Assembly (NCBI GenBank): GCA_033964015.1
Contig: CM066915.1
Span: 6,497,575-6,561,574, forward strand
Reading direction: 5' to 3'
Length of the DNA stretch: 64,000 bases
Source: Scolanthus callimorphus
Taxonomy: Eukaryota > Cnidaria > Anthozoa > Actiniaria > Edwardsiidae
This document shows, piece by piece, positions 21,116 to 32,929 of the stretch. A model generated the notes under the pieces. That model saw only the letters and a list, made by a program, of their open reading frames with translations. It was not told the origin of the DNA and made no database searches. The translations under genes were made by a program, and so were the position numbers. Each line of letters begins with the position of its first letter. Position 1 is the first letter of the stretch.

Positions 21116-21454
21116 ATAGCACTCATAGTCTTTGCTGTTTCTCTTTGTCACAGACAACGAACTCGACGAAAGGAAAACGTAAGTGTTGTGCACCTGTACA
21201 TTATATGAAAGTATTGCTCTTTTTTTCACCTCAACATATTTCGCTCCTCTTCTCATCTTTTAGAGTCTGTGGTAGAGAAACACCACATCAGTTTGCCGTG
21301 CCCAAGACCAGCATGTGCAGAGGCCAGGGAAGCACTTTCCAGACTAAAAGAGCGTCTTGGAAGCCTACAGGCTGAGTTACGAAAATTAAGATCTGGTGAG
21401 AACTAGAACTTTAAATCATTTATCCACTGCAAGAATATATGCAAAGAATATTTA

Positions 21455-21550
21455 TAACATAGACACGATATAACGCGCGCTCTGATTGGCTGATTTTCTA
21501 TGTGAAAGAAATGGATATACCATAGAGATTTCCCATAGAAATTACGTCAT
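21455..21550. repeat. Dispersed repeat end ('ctctgattggct' family)
   Basis: 'cgatataacgcgcgctctga' followed by 'ttggctgat' matches the families at about 8515 and 56562. It lies in the third intron of the BEN gene. Confidence 0.45.
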
Positions 21551-22376
21551 CACTCGGAATCAAGCGAAACGGGAGGCAAGATTGAGCTCGCCAAATGTCA
21601 CAAAAGCTGTCAAAAACAACACCCTGGATCTAAAACAAGCTCTGGAAATTGAAAGCAAGTGAAAAGGAACCTGTTTCAGATGGATTTCTGTAGTTTGGGA
21701 AATCCGATGACTGATAGATAAGTTTATTTTTGCAAAATGTGCTCCTTTTCGTGCGAGTTTTGAGGGCTCTGTTTTGAGTGCTGTTTTTATTCAAGTCCGG
21801 AAGAATTTCTACTTCAGCGGCCACAAAACTGTCATGTGAAAAATTCGTGAAAGGAACAAGTTAGCAGGTAAGCAATTTTTTGTTTGGGATTAATGTTTTT
21901 TAACCCTGAAATCAGCTACTTCAAATTAAGTAGTTTGCAATTTCTATTTTGGCGAGTAAAGTTTCCTTCGCTGCTTTCGATTTTCTTCGTATTGTTTTCT
22001 CTTGCAATGCCATGATTGACTATGTTTTCATTATATTTTCTACGAAATAGTCAAGTCGGATTTTGTCATTTAATTTGAGGGTTTCCTTGTAAAGTTTCAG
22101 TGCTGAATGCAACGATGTTGTTGAAACACAAAGCGATGTATTATTTTCCACTAGCTTTTGAAAAGTCCACTTATACAGTGTAACTAAAACGGCTAAAAAG
22201 AGAGGAGATTTGTCAGTTCGTGAGTATATCCAGTTCTATAATTCCAACCGCATTTTATTCCCGTTTGAGCATGATTTAAGCTTAATTTTTTCTTGCAAGT
22301 TATGGGGGATTGTTGTTTGCGTGCGTTTTGTTTCCAACTTTATTTTGCGAAACTTCGTTGACTATGTTATAAAAGC
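21551..22376. other. BEN-gene intron, no gene recognised
   Basis: AT-rich intronic sequence. At 22213-22240 'gagtatatccagttctataa' is a partial copy of the palindrome arm at 22396. No supported exon. Confidence 0.4.
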
Positions 22377-22559
22377 AATGGTCCATACTTAGCAGTGCGT
22401 ATATCCAGTTCTGGAAGCACTTGGATAGTTGAGAGAGCACTCAGCTAGCTAGAGTCGCACTCGGCTAACGCCTCATGCGACTCTTACGCTACCTTCGTGC
22501 TCTCTCAACTATCCGCGTGCTTCCAGAACTGGATATACGCACGCTAAGCATGGACCATT
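22377..22559. mobile_element. Foldback element with ~63-bp arms
   Basis: The left arm 22377-22440 and right arm 22498-22559 are near-perfect reverse complements ('gcgtatatccagttctggaa' against 'ttccagaactggatatacgc'). The 57-base loop contains a further short inverted pair ('gagtcgca'/'tgcgactc'). It sits in an intron of the BEN gene. Confidence 0.88.
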
Positions 22560-23580
22560 CCTTAAATTGTGTACAGAATTGTGATGTCATTTTCATTATT
22601 CTCCGTTTTGGCTTCCTTCAATCAAACGCCAATCAAACGAGGGACAGTAGTGGGTGATTTTGCGCAAGCTTTGAGAGTTTTTTAAATTAAAGCTTCACAA
22701 AATCAAAAAACGTGTTAAAATTTAGAAAAAGTTCCTGTGCCTATCTTAAAAGGTTCAGTGATGGACGGAAACCAAAACGCCAGTTGGCGTTTGAACATAT
22801 AATAAAGTGGGAAATATTTTACGACACAAATTTTATATATCTGTCTACATGTTGCCTAATTAGAAAAACGAATCTTTTCTTATTACAGGCCCTGTATCTA
22901 GTACCTCGGACAATGGCCGTCAAGATAGGGCAGGTGTCATGAGTCTTGATCAGGGTGCCAGGAATAGGGTAAGAGGCTGCTGTTCTGGTTTGGGTCGTTG
23001 GGCTCACGGAAAGGAAAGCTAAACCACAATGCTTTATATGCGTTGTAGTACATTCGTTAAGCCCCCCTCCCCTCCCCGACACTAACACAAAATACTTCAA
23101 ATTGGGGTCTGCTGATTGTTAGGACAAACAATTTGTCAGAAAAATTAAAAAGAATACGCTTTGATGCCTTTGTTCAAATTCACTTTCAGTCTGTTGAGCT
23201 TGTAGCAGGCAGTAACGTGTTCCTGCCAAGAACAGCATTGGCTTTGTGCAAAACATCGTGCACAAAGTCATCTCTCGCAACAAAGCTCCTGCTCCTTCAC
23301 CGACACAGAACTAAAGGAGGGGAAAATATACGAGAGGGGAAAGACTGGTTCATTGCTAGACCAAACAATCATAACAGCCATAAAAGGTATTAATTCAAAC
23401 TGAGACATGAAATAGTATTAGCTACGTCAAGGATTCGAAGATAACAGAAAACAAGATTGTGCTTTCAAGCATATAACTCTCCTCGCTAGACGCGTTTTTT
23501 AATATATACAGAAAAACAGACGTTTGATAAGTGAGGCTTTGTTAAAACAATAACATACAAACCTCGTTATAACTTCCATT

Positions 23581-24076
23581 ATGACTAATGAATCGGATTT
23601 ATGCGACATGTTAAGGGAGCGGGAAAAAGAATACACTGCTAAAGAAGCACTTTGGCGCAGATACGATCTGATTGTACATTAAGTGTTGGTTTGATTTTTT
23701 AATTTTAATTTTTCACTAAACAATCGAACTTGCTGCTGCATTTGGCCAAAATGAACCTCTTGTTTAATTCCTCTAAAGCGTATACGAGTAGACAAGAGCT
23801 ACCCAAGGGGTCAAAAAAAGGAATAAGCCACGCACTGACCCTCTCCATAAAAAATTTAACAAGGCCAAAACAAGTGAAAAAAAGGGACACCGGAACAGGA
23901 GGCGGAGCGGGAGAGGGAACAGGAGGCGGAGCGAAAAAAGGAACAGCAGAAGGAGCAGGAGCAGGAGGAGGAACAGGAGGAGGAACAGGAGAAGAAACAG
24001 GAGGAAAATCAGGAGGAGACTGGGGATGAGTCAAGCGACGATGATGACGACGATAGCAGCACTTCAGATGAGTAAA
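23581..24076 (+). pseudogene. Decayed gene with Glu/Gln-rich coiled coil and acidic tail
   Basis: A first piece at 23581-23682 reads MTNESDLCDMLREREKEYTA and ends in a stop. The second piece changes frame near 23880. Upstream of that point NKPRTDPLHKKFNKAKTSEK is readable. Downstream the frame 23883-24076 reads as alternating Glu/Gln/Lys/Arg (EQEAEREREQEAERKKEQ) and then SSDDDDDDSSTSDE with a TAA. That frame has the composition of a real coiled-coil and acidic tail. The Gly/Thr/Ala frame over the same purine-rich DNA is a shadow. Family not recognised. Confidence 0.4.
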
Positions 24077-24235
24077 TGAATTGGAACAGATTTAAAGCGA
24101 TATAGATTCATTGTCGCATAATAAAACTGACTCAATTGTCATGAGAAAACTTCCTTTGTCAATTCTTTCATTTACAAATAAGAGCATTGAGGAAACTGAT
24201 AAATATTTGTTGCTAATGAATGCGGCATTTGGATA

Positions 24236-25316
24236 ATTAACAATTATTCGCCACTATTCACGGAGCCTGAGGAGAATAATTGTTTTAGTATATACTACAC
24301 GGGAACACTCCAAAAAATATCCGAACGACACTAAATGTGGCATTTGCCGACATTTTGTAGCCTCTTTCTGTATGCGTGACGTTTGTCACGCACGCGACAT
24401 TACGTCAGACTTCACTACAATCATTCGGCTACTCAACACTTGGTGGAAACTTGCTGCTGTTTTAGAGAAGCAAAAACGCTAGAAAACACTTTTTTTAAAA
24501 CCTTAAAATCGACTACGATAAATGATTTAAGTTTGTAGAAGGTTGCAAGGATGGATTCGAGGGATAAATTCGCATTTTGTGCCTTGGATTATGGATTGTG
24601 AACTGCAGAGTTGCTTCGCTGAAAACACTTTGCCTTTGGTCGCCATTTTCACCACCGATAGATGACTATATTTTTCAACCCGCTGGCAGAGAAATTCAAG
24701 ATTCGATTGGAATATTCAAACAGAATTTGGGAAATTAACCACTTCAAGCTCTGGGACAATGAGGAAGACCTTGTTCATAAAAAGAGATACCACTTTAAAT
24801 ACGTTTGATGTCGGATGGCTCGTGATCAAGCGAATCAACATGGCGACGGTAAGCTTAACTGAAATTCTCTCTTAAACTGAGCTCAATGACTGGCTTCTAC
24901 GATTTACTGTGCCTTTCCACCTACAGGTAAATGTTCGGGAAAGTAGATTAAGAGTTTCTTGTGATATGTTTTCGACAAAATTGCCTTAATTAGTATGTTG
25001 TTGTGAATGTAATTTGTCTCTCAAAAGTGCCGTGAACGAATCATCGATCTCTGATTCCGAAGAAGTTCAAGAAATAAATTATCTCTCTGATTCACCTTGA
25101 AAACTAAAGAGACAACATAAGTTAATTGAGAAGGATTTTTGTTGCATTTCGAATCAGATAGTTCCTTTAGAAAGTAAAAATATCCGAACCACTTGCACTC
25201 GGGCTTCTCAATCTCGGGATAATGCTTTCGATCTCGGAATATTGTGGCAATATCCCGAGATAGCGAACCAATCAAAACGCGCGATCTATGGAGGTTCCCG
25301 TGTAGTATATACTAAT
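24236..25316. mobile_element. DNA element with 'tactacacgggaac' ends
   Basis: 'tatatactacacgggaac' at 24288-24305 and its reverse complement at 25295-25312 ('gttcccgtgtagtatata') frame about 1 kb without an open gene. The family end also occurs at 10979-10993. The preceding 24236-24285 is a short imperfect palindrome ('caattattcgcc'/'ggagaataattg') that recurs near 19855 and may be part of the element. Confidence 0.6.
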
Positions 25317-25394
25317 ATGTATTATTCTCAAATAAAGCAATGTTTTGTGCATTTGAGCTCTGACATAGAACTGGTATTAAACTATATTTGAATT

Positions 25395-26190
25395 ATGGTT
25401 ATCGAAAAAGTAAGATATTGTAAAGCTTATTGAAGGGTTTGTAAATCACCTTCAAAGATATGTAAAAGGTATGTTTTTAGTCTGCCAAAGGTTTGCTTTT
25501 AGTCTGCTAAAGGTATGTTTTTAGTCTGCTAAAGATATGTTTTTGGTGTGTTCGAAAAAGGATGGATTTTTTCAGGTATGTAAGAGGTATTCACTGTGTG
25601 GTTGTTATTTGTTATGTATGATGTAGCAATAAGGTATGTAAATGGTATGTTTGAGATATATCCTGCGGCAACAAAATGTTAAAGAGGGCATGTATTTGCT
25701 ATGTATATTCAACCTACCAGATACATGCTTGAAACTAACCAATTACATACATACAAATAAACCCAATAAAAGGTTTGTTTAGGTGTGTAAATGGTTTGTG
25801 AGAGTGTGACCAATTTTAGTGACAAAAACATATCCTCTACATACCTAATATTTGGCATGTAAAAGGTATGTATGTGCTATAAATATGGTGTGTGAAAGGT
25901 TTGTAAAGCAACCGACCTTTTACCTACCTCTTACATACCAGAATTTCAACATACCAGATACTTGCTTAAAACTAACCAATTACATACATTCAAATACACC
26001 CAAGCAATGGTTTGTTTTAGGTATGTAAAGGGTTTGTGATAGTGTGACCAGTTTTGATGACTAAAATATATCATTTACATACCTAATATTTGGCATGTAA
26101 AAGGTATGTATGTAGCATAAATATGGTGTGCAAAAGGTTTGTAAAGAACACCTTTTACCTACCTTTTACATACCAGATTTTCTACATGGG
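25395..26190. repeat. Complex minisatellite based on 'ggtatgtaaa'
   Basis: The first part (25465-25560) has about four 27-base units ending 'ttagtctgctaaagg'. The second part is a tandem pair of about 237 bp units starting at 25711 and 25948. They share 'aactaaccaattacatac', 'atacctaatatttggcatg' and 'aaaaggtatgtatgt'. Inverted forms of the core ('catacc', 'ggtatg') alternate, so the array can fold extensively. Confidence 0.75.
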
Positions 26191-26207
26191 AGGTTCTTCT
26201 CGACAAC

Positions 26208-26397
26208 TTCATGCGACTTCTCCCTAGTCTATATGGCAAGCGTGAGTGCACTTACAATTGTCAAGCCCTACTTAATTTGCCATCACAAGTTCTAGAGCAT
26301 GGTCCTCTGTCCTCGATGGCGTTTGTTTTCGAGTCATTTATCGCCCGACTAAAGAGCCTTTATAATGGAACAAGAGGCATTACACGACAGATAATCT
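26208..26397 (+). pseudogene. DUF4218-like fragment of a CACTA-type transposon protein
   Basis: The translated segment contains TYNCQALLNLPSQVLEHGPL, SMAFVFESFIARLKSLYNGT and RGITRQI. This matches the pattern N-x-H-x-L-L-H...GPLW...F-x-FE...L...GT found in DUF4218 regions of CACTA-like (En/Spm) transposon proteins. It ends at a TAG at 26397 and has no neighbouring exon I can link. A short orphan fragment. Confidence 0.5.
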
Positions 26398-26867
26398 AGA
26401 AGCTGTGGGTCAACCAGTCTTACAAAGCCCTCGTTGACAGCAAGTGAGTCGTCTTCTTCAGTCGGGCACAAATGCGAGACAAATTGAGGACATGAGCTTT
26501 CTCGAGCCATTTATCAATTGAAGCTTCCCGGTTCCATGATCCTCCTCGAGGCATCTTGGGAATTACCTTCTCATGTGTCAGAAAACATGAGAAACATTGC
26601 ACGTAGAACTTTTTTCTTTTGCATTTTTATATGTTATATTATATTTTCTTACAGGTTTTTAGTTGCATTTACATCGTCTTATTCTTTTACAGAAACTTTA
26701 CATTACACAAATAATATTTTTAATTTCATTGCCTTTTTACATTTTCTTTTCTTCTTTGCAAAACGCAACTTCGTAATATTCAGGATCAAAAGTCGTTTAT
26801 AATATTAATAATATACGTTTTTTATATAGCGCTATTCCTATATATTTCATCTGTTTATATTTTTCAG
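26398..26867. other. AT-rich non-coding stretch
   Basis: No gene was recognised. T-rich runs with a good splice acceptor ('atttttcag') at the end. Confidence 0.35.
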
Positions 26868-27003
26868 AAGCCCTCTCCTCCAAGTTTGGGGAAACGTCAG
26901 TGGAAGAAAGGTGGGAAACAATCAGACTTTTACTAAATCAAGTTTGCCTTGACGCTTTCAAAAACGCAAAAGAAAAAAGCAATTATTTTACGGTGACCAT
27001 CAG
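26868..27003 (+). pseudogene. Exon-like fragment, charged helix
   Basis: Flanked by 'ttttcag' and 'gtaatt', the 136 bases read ALSSKFGETSVEERWETIRL, then LLNQVCLDAFKNAKEKSNYF. The spacing of hydrophobics and the 'VEERWETI' block resemble the linker between endonuclease and RT in LINE-encoded proteins, but this is a weak resemblance. No adjoining exon was identified. Confidence 0.3.
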
Positions 27004-27603
27004 GTAATTATCACCGTGGGATGGGAGGGAGTCAAAAGCACCGCTCTTATTGGGATTTTCAATAACTTTTGGCAAGTTTGTCCAATGAATCTTACATTTG
27101 CAATGAACTTTATAAGTGGAAAACAAGTTGTTCTTTAAAAAAAATTTAATTATCGGTTTTGGCGGGAAAATGACGTCATCAAAATTTAAGTTGTGCATAT
27201 CAATTACTCATTGTCGTTTTTGCCGAATACATTTGGGAGGACTGGGTCGAGTCGCTTGGGCTAGCTGTGGGCTATTTTACGAGGTTACCAAGCCAAAATC
27301 AATGGAGGACAGATCGAGAACTCGAGTCTCTGTAATTCCTGCAAGGTTTCATTCAAACATTCACCGTTTTCTTGCTACTTTTGCCGAAATTCTTCTGTCA
27401 CTTCCTTATAAGGTAAATGATTCCAAATGTGGTTTTGGCCGTGAGGTGTTGAAAAACGACAAATTTCATCAGGGATTGTTTGATATGGAAAAGTGGGAAT
27501 ACTCAAGGGCCAAAAACAGGTTAGTAGAAGTTTCAACGCCAAATTCCCGCTTGCTTTGTCTAAGCGTTTAGCATTTAAAGGCCTCGATAATCCAATTTTG
27601 TAG
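27004..27603. other. No gene recognised
   Basis: An open frame exists on + (27116-27571) but shows no motif and mixed codon quality. I leave it uncalled. Confidence 0.3.
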
Positions 27604-27900
27604 ATGTCCCGACCAAAAATCCTGTCGAACAGTCGGCGCGTGATCATCCGTACGAACAGTTTCTGAACGAGCAGACTGCCAGAGTAGCCATATGGAAGAA
27701 AAACCGTCAGAACAGGTCAGCCAACCAGCCGCCTGCAGTCGTGAGGGCCGCAACACCCCACATGCAGATACCCCCGAGACACACACACGACGCGAGCCAC
27801 GAGTCCGCAGATGAGCTCCCTCGGTAGATGGAAGAAAAGGATAAGGAGAGTGACGTTCTGAAACAGCAGCTAACAAACCTAATCAGAACTGATTACATCG
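27604..27900 (+). pseudogene. Exon-like fragment, uncharacterised
   Basis: After a 'ttttgtag' acceptor an open frame reads VPTKNPVEQSARDHPYEQFL, RVAIWKKNRQNRSANQPPAV and a Pro/His-rich part to a TAG at 27826. The frame resumes directly after the stop with MEEKDKESDVLKQQLTNLIR, which looks like the continuation of the same protein. A single stop mutation is therefore likely. Family unknown. Confidence 0.35.
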
Positions 27901-29270
27901 TTCGTCATAAAACAAATTGCCGGCTTAGCTTCAATGGTCTAGTGAACTGTAATCCGCAATGTTGGCTAAATGGACGTACGATAAAACTTTGGAAAATGGT
28001 TTTCGAACGCAATTAACGTTACGATGGTATGTGACGACTGCTACTTTTGTTTATTTCAGTTTTGCTGTTTACGAGGTTTCCGCTGAGTGGAGGTGAAAAT
28101 GAAGAAAAGAAGGCCTGGTCAAGGGTCGGCTAAATAGCAAATGGCGCAAACCCTCGTTTCGAAGCAACCAAGTGCGGTCAATCGTCAACAGTAATTTGTT
28201 TAGCTTATCCCTCATAATCGCGTCAAACGTCTTTTTAGTTAATGAGGACGACTTTTTGACCCATTCAAACGACTTTTAAACGACTTTTTAGGTCGTTCAA
28301 ACGGGTAGCAAACCACTTTAGGTGAAAAACGTCGTTATTATACGTTTTCCCATGCAGGATTACCTGTTATACAAATTTTTTTTCATCGCCAGAAAACCAC
28401 GCCATGTCCGCCATTTTGAATCTCAAATCTGGTGCTCAAGTGACACACACAAGGAGATCGCGATACAGTAATTATGTGGGCCAAAATCACAAATCTGTTT
28501 TTTTCTCGCGTTAAAGAAGTCGAGTTAAAATCCCGAAAACGATAACTTGTGTTTCACTCTTCTATGAAAAGGCACAGCTAACCATTTCTAGAATTGTGAT
28601 TATTTTGAGGTTTCCTTTTTGCATTTCCAACTAAAAGGTGCCATGACTCACTGTTTATCAAGAAACAAGTGAGAAATAAACCAACATAATACGCGGCCAG
28701 AGTTTATAACTCGACAGAAAAATTTTAATATTACCTGACCACAACTTCTGAAAGCGGAGATGACTTCTTCGATCCTGGAGGATGCCTTTCGAATCCATTT
28801 TTATCCACCATAAAAGCATTTGATGATTCCTTTTTAGTTCTATAATGATGCAGTGGTAATAAACTCCTGAAATTCCTCCATCTTGCCCGCTAAATCTCGA
28901 AAAATCCACTGGGTATGGATAGCCATAATTCCGCTCACAGTTCGAAAAACAACAAAACCTGGGTACCAAAATGAAGTTCGGGATCTCTTTGTGTAACTGC
29001 GATCTACAGAATAGCCTAGTACAGCGGAAATTCACAAGAAATATCCCCGATTGTACCCTCTATCGCTGTACCTTCGCTGCTCAGGCGGGTTTCCTGTGGT
29101 TAGGCATGTTTCCTGCGATATATTTGCGGGAGATTCAGCGGCTTTTCCCAACTTTAGCGCGCGATTCGATTAGCCTACGCTAAAAAAAATCGTATTTTGA
29201 AGCTTCTAATAATCTTCAGAAGACAAATTCAAGTAAATAAACCATTAAGCATTAATATATAAACATTTAG
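27901..29270. other. No gene recognised
   Basis: Contains short repeats of 'cgacttttt'/'aacgac' at 28245-28320. A - strand open frame (29035-28658) has no motif. 'ccgccattttgaatc' at 28409 is one of several 'gccattttg' boxes in the window that often mark transposon ends. Confidence 0.35.
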
Positions 29271-32200
29271 GTGAGCAGGAGCTAACGTTTGTTAAACAAA
29301 TCGCGAAGAAACCTTGGGAAACAGCTAGTAGGACCTAATTTTGGCTCATGTAACAAGATAAGTACATTTTCCTTGGATGTCAGGAGAGAACTAGATAAAC
29401 TTATCAGCCCAACGTCATCTATTTTTTTATTTAAGGGAACAAAGAGAGCTACATCTAAAAGTATTCATCCCACAGAAGGCCTATATTACTTGGAGGTCGC
29501 AAAAATCATGTATGCCAGAGTGCTCATACCTGGAAATGTTTTCTTACTCCAGTTCAAATCTCCCATTTGAGGTAAAAAAAGAAAACGAACGGCTAGAACA
29601 TATATTATCCACCAATGCTAGCAAAGCTTACAATGAGATAAAAGGGGTCAGGGGAAGGAGAAGAATGAAACTTCTGGAGAAAACAAGGGCAATATTTATT
29701 CACCCAGAGGAGCTTCAAAATCCAGCACCATAGAAGAAGGTCAGAGGAACTCGAGAGAGAAAATTAACAACTGACAGAAAAAATTGAACAAATTGAAGAA
29801 AGGTGCGCTACCCTAGTCGAAGAACTAGTGACATCAAGGGAAGAGCAACAGATAGCGAATGAAAAGATTTCTAATCTTGAGTTGGGGATTGAGGAATATC
29901 TCAGCCAAAACAGGGACTTAAGGTCTTACATCAGCCATCTTCAAGAGGGCATAGAAAAGGACCCAACATTAAACAATAATGGGAAGCAATATTCAAACTG
30001 CAGTCCAAGACATAAACTCAGAAAACTTAAAAAACTTGCTAAAAAGGCATTATGGTTTACTGAGAGTTTCGGTTTAAAAATTGAATCATTGACCTTAACA
30101 GAGAAAGATGATCCTACAAGCAGCATTAAGATTCCCCTTGGAAATGGGTCTAGAACAGGCAAAAAGTGTGTTTACAATAATCTTGGGGAAAGGAAAAAGA
30201 TAAAATCAGAGCAACACTTTTCATAATGGACAAGTTCTGTGTTAGTGATGCTGCATATCATGAGATTTTCATGCATGACGGAGACACAGAGCGAAGCTAA
30301 GTTTACGTACCAGCTTGAGCAGGTAAAAATACTCTTAATACTATAGTTGCATAAAAAATCTGCATCCCTATTGAGGAACTCAGAATTCCAGAATAAATGG
30401 TCATATCCAAAAGCAAAGGAATTCAAGGGTAGGGTGGATATCCCAAAAATATGGATTCCAGCATGGGATAAACAAGCTAAAATTTCCTGGGTGGGTAGCT
30501 GAACCTGGGGTCCTCAACAGGGGATGCATTTTTTTTTTAGACTTGCCAATGAGATGATTAAGTGGCAATTGAGTCTGAAACGACAATAATTTTTCATTTC
30601 ATTTTCGTTTTCAGAAAATGAAAGAGGAGGAATTTAGCAAAGCCCAAATACGTATAAGTGGTGATGGCGCTATGATGTCTCGCATTGCAAGTTTTGTTGT
30701 CCTGTCATTTTCACTTCTTGGAGATGAAGAGTCTGTTATGTCATCATTTGGTAATATACATATATAACATTTATTTAGATAATCTGATATATTATAATCT
30801 ACAGTACACATATTAATATACCATTTTCATTAACCCATGGATTGCATAAGAACTTGAAATGTACAAACAGTCATTGTTTGGGGATAATGAAACTTCCTTA
30901 CTATTTTATTATTATAATACCAAACTTTTTGCATCATTTGTTTGCTACACAAAAGAAATCATGTGTGCCATTATCTCTGCAAAAGAAGACTACAACACAT
31001 TAAAGGTTGCTGGCAGTGAAGTCTTCAAAGAAATCAATGACCTAGTGGAACAAAAAAGCATCAACATCAATGGAAAAGAGATCCCATTAGAGTTTTATCT
31101 GTCGAGTGATTACAATGTATACAAATTGCTAAGCAAATGCTAAAATATTTCATGTCTAATTGAAAGGCTTCATGCCCTCATGCTTCTATTTGCCTGGATA
31201 ATTGGAAAGATATTTGGTCTGAACCCCTTCTATTAGTTTTTGTACATTTGAGAAAATAAAACTACATAAATCATAACAATTACATTTTTTTCCATTTCAG
31301 TTTTTACTATTGATATCAGGAATGAATGCAGCCAACTCCAAATATGCCTGCATTTATTGCAAAGTTTCAAATACTGAAAGGAGGGTAGGATTTCATTAGG
31401 TTGTATCTTATTTTATAGCATTCAACTAATTTAAAAACATTCTGCATTGTCAGGTGGGATGTGTCTAGACCTGAGGACTTCTACTGGACTGATGGGCGAA
31501 ATGATAGAGATGGCCCATAAGTCAAATGATAACTATGGCTGTATTAATCTCCCTCTCCTCAACATACCGATACTTAATATACGGGGAGATGAGCTTCATT
31601 TGCTACTAAGAATCACCGGTAAGATTTTGAGCGAAATAATTATCATGTTTAAATATAGTGGTATGTATAATTTCTTGTGGTATTTTTAAATAATCTCAAG
31701 ATGAGTGTTCAAAATTGCAGATGTTTTAGAAGGTAATCTTATTAATTCCTGCATCGAATGGGACATCAGGGACTCAGTAACAAAATCTGGCCCCAAAAAG
31801 CATCTAAACAACATGGTGGATGCATTCTGTCGGTGTGGGGTCTCCTTTGCTGTTTGGAGAAAAAAAGATGAAGCAAACAAAAAGACAGGGACTTATGATT
31901 GGACCAGCATGGTGGGAACTGCAAAAAAGAAAGTGCTCGCCAAATTACCACCTCAGATGACCAAAGATCTTGTCGGAAAAAATCACCTCACAGTGAAAAC
32001 AATTTGGGAGGTATGCAAATAGATGCTAAAAATTTTTTACTTGATCCTGGTATCTAAAAAAATTGTCTTTGGAAAGCAATTTAATATAATATCATTGCAC
32101 TTGCTATTTAGCCAAAAGGCAGATACAGAAACTTCATGAATTCATGAATGAAAGGCCTGCCTTTCCTCTTGTCCCTCACTGTCCCAGATTATTTTTTGCA

Positions 32201-32929
32201 TGTTAATATTTAACATTTTTATTTGAAGGAATTCAAGTCCTTGTATGAGATTATCACCAAATGGGATCCTACACCAGAAATGAAAAGCACATTTTTCACA
32301 AAGGTATTATAATAACAGGCATAAACATCAGAGGCAATTTGAACTCCTCCTCATTGGATTATTTCATACTTAAAACTGTGTATGATACTATTTTTCTTTT
32401 TCAGGCCACAAACTGGATGAAGTGTTATCTGTCCCTTGGCAATGAGGAATCTGACTATGGAAAATCCTCGGTCACCCCTTATATGCACATGCTTGTGTAC
32501 CATGTTCCAAGGTTCCTGAAGCAGGACTTTGCCCTCAAGAGATTTACAGGACAGGGGATCGAGAAAATCAATGATCGTGTCCGATCAATTTATCATAAGA
32601 AATCAAACAAACATGACGCCTGTAGTGAGGCTATGCTAGCCCTCAAAAGAATGGATCGCTGACAAGAGTATGAAAGAACCACACAGAAGTATACTAAACG
32701 AAATTTAGAGTACTGGGACGAAGAAATATTTCAGCAAAGAAAAAAAATAAAACGCATCAGTGTTGAGCCCAGAGAAGATATCGAGAACGACTCAGCTCAG
32801 GCCAACACTCTTCTTGATATTGATTCCCTTGATGCAACAAAGATCCGAAAAAAGTTGGCAGAATTTGGCATTGAAACAAAAGTTCGCAACATTGATAAAC
32901 TAAGGAAACTGCCAAGAGATAATATGTAA
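29271..32929 (+). pseudogene. Multi-exon transposase-like gene of unknown family
   Basis: An exon series with GT-AG borders: about 29271-30322 (frame changes near 29567 and 29735 and beyond), 30615-30749, 30952-31116, 31302-31383, 31454-31619, 31721-32010, 32228-32304 and 32405-32929. The N-terminal part is a long coiled coil (EELERE, EKIEQIEERCATLVEELV, REEQQIANEKISNLELGIEE). Later blocks are IRISGDGAMMSR, IPLEFYLSSDY, CIYCKV, GDELHLLLRITG, TPYMHMLVYHVPRF and RFTGQGIEKIND. The end is SAP-like (IRKKLAEFGIETKVRNIDKL). Conserved D (SGDGA), D (SSDY) and E (GQGIEK) could be an RNase-H-fold triad, and a recurring cnidarian transposon protein is my best guess. Defects: several stops, a frameshift in exon 31454 and a TGA at 32660. 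Confidence 0.5.

Larger units (their letters stand above)
11037..23403 (+). pseudogene. BEN-domain gene, five exons, interrupted by a 9.8 kb transposon and frameshifted
   Basis: BEN domains act in chromatin and DNA binding, so the product would be nuclear. Exons 11037-11092, 21154-21178, 21264-21395, 22889-22968 and 23190-23403 each have an AG acceptor and a GT donor, and their phases (1, 0, 1, 1, 0 at the starts) fit one another throughout. The third exon encodes a leucine-zipper-like helix (EALSRLKERLGSLQAELRKL). The last begins like a BEN domain (VELVAGSNVFLPR, then SLATKLLL). One extra base near 23292 breaks the frame. In the other frame FTDTELKEGK and LLDQTIITAIKG continue the BEN pattern to a stop at 23403. 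The second intron contains the ISL2EU-like element. The 5' end of the gene was not found. Confidence 0.55.

Noticed and set aside
23705..24034. Pro-rich frame on - and Gly-rich frame on +
   Set aside because: Both are shadows of the purine-rich stretch whose Glu/Gln frame is more protein-like.
25395..26190. Possible CRISPR-like array
   Set aside because: No regular repeat/spacer structure; this is an animal minisatellite with diverged units.
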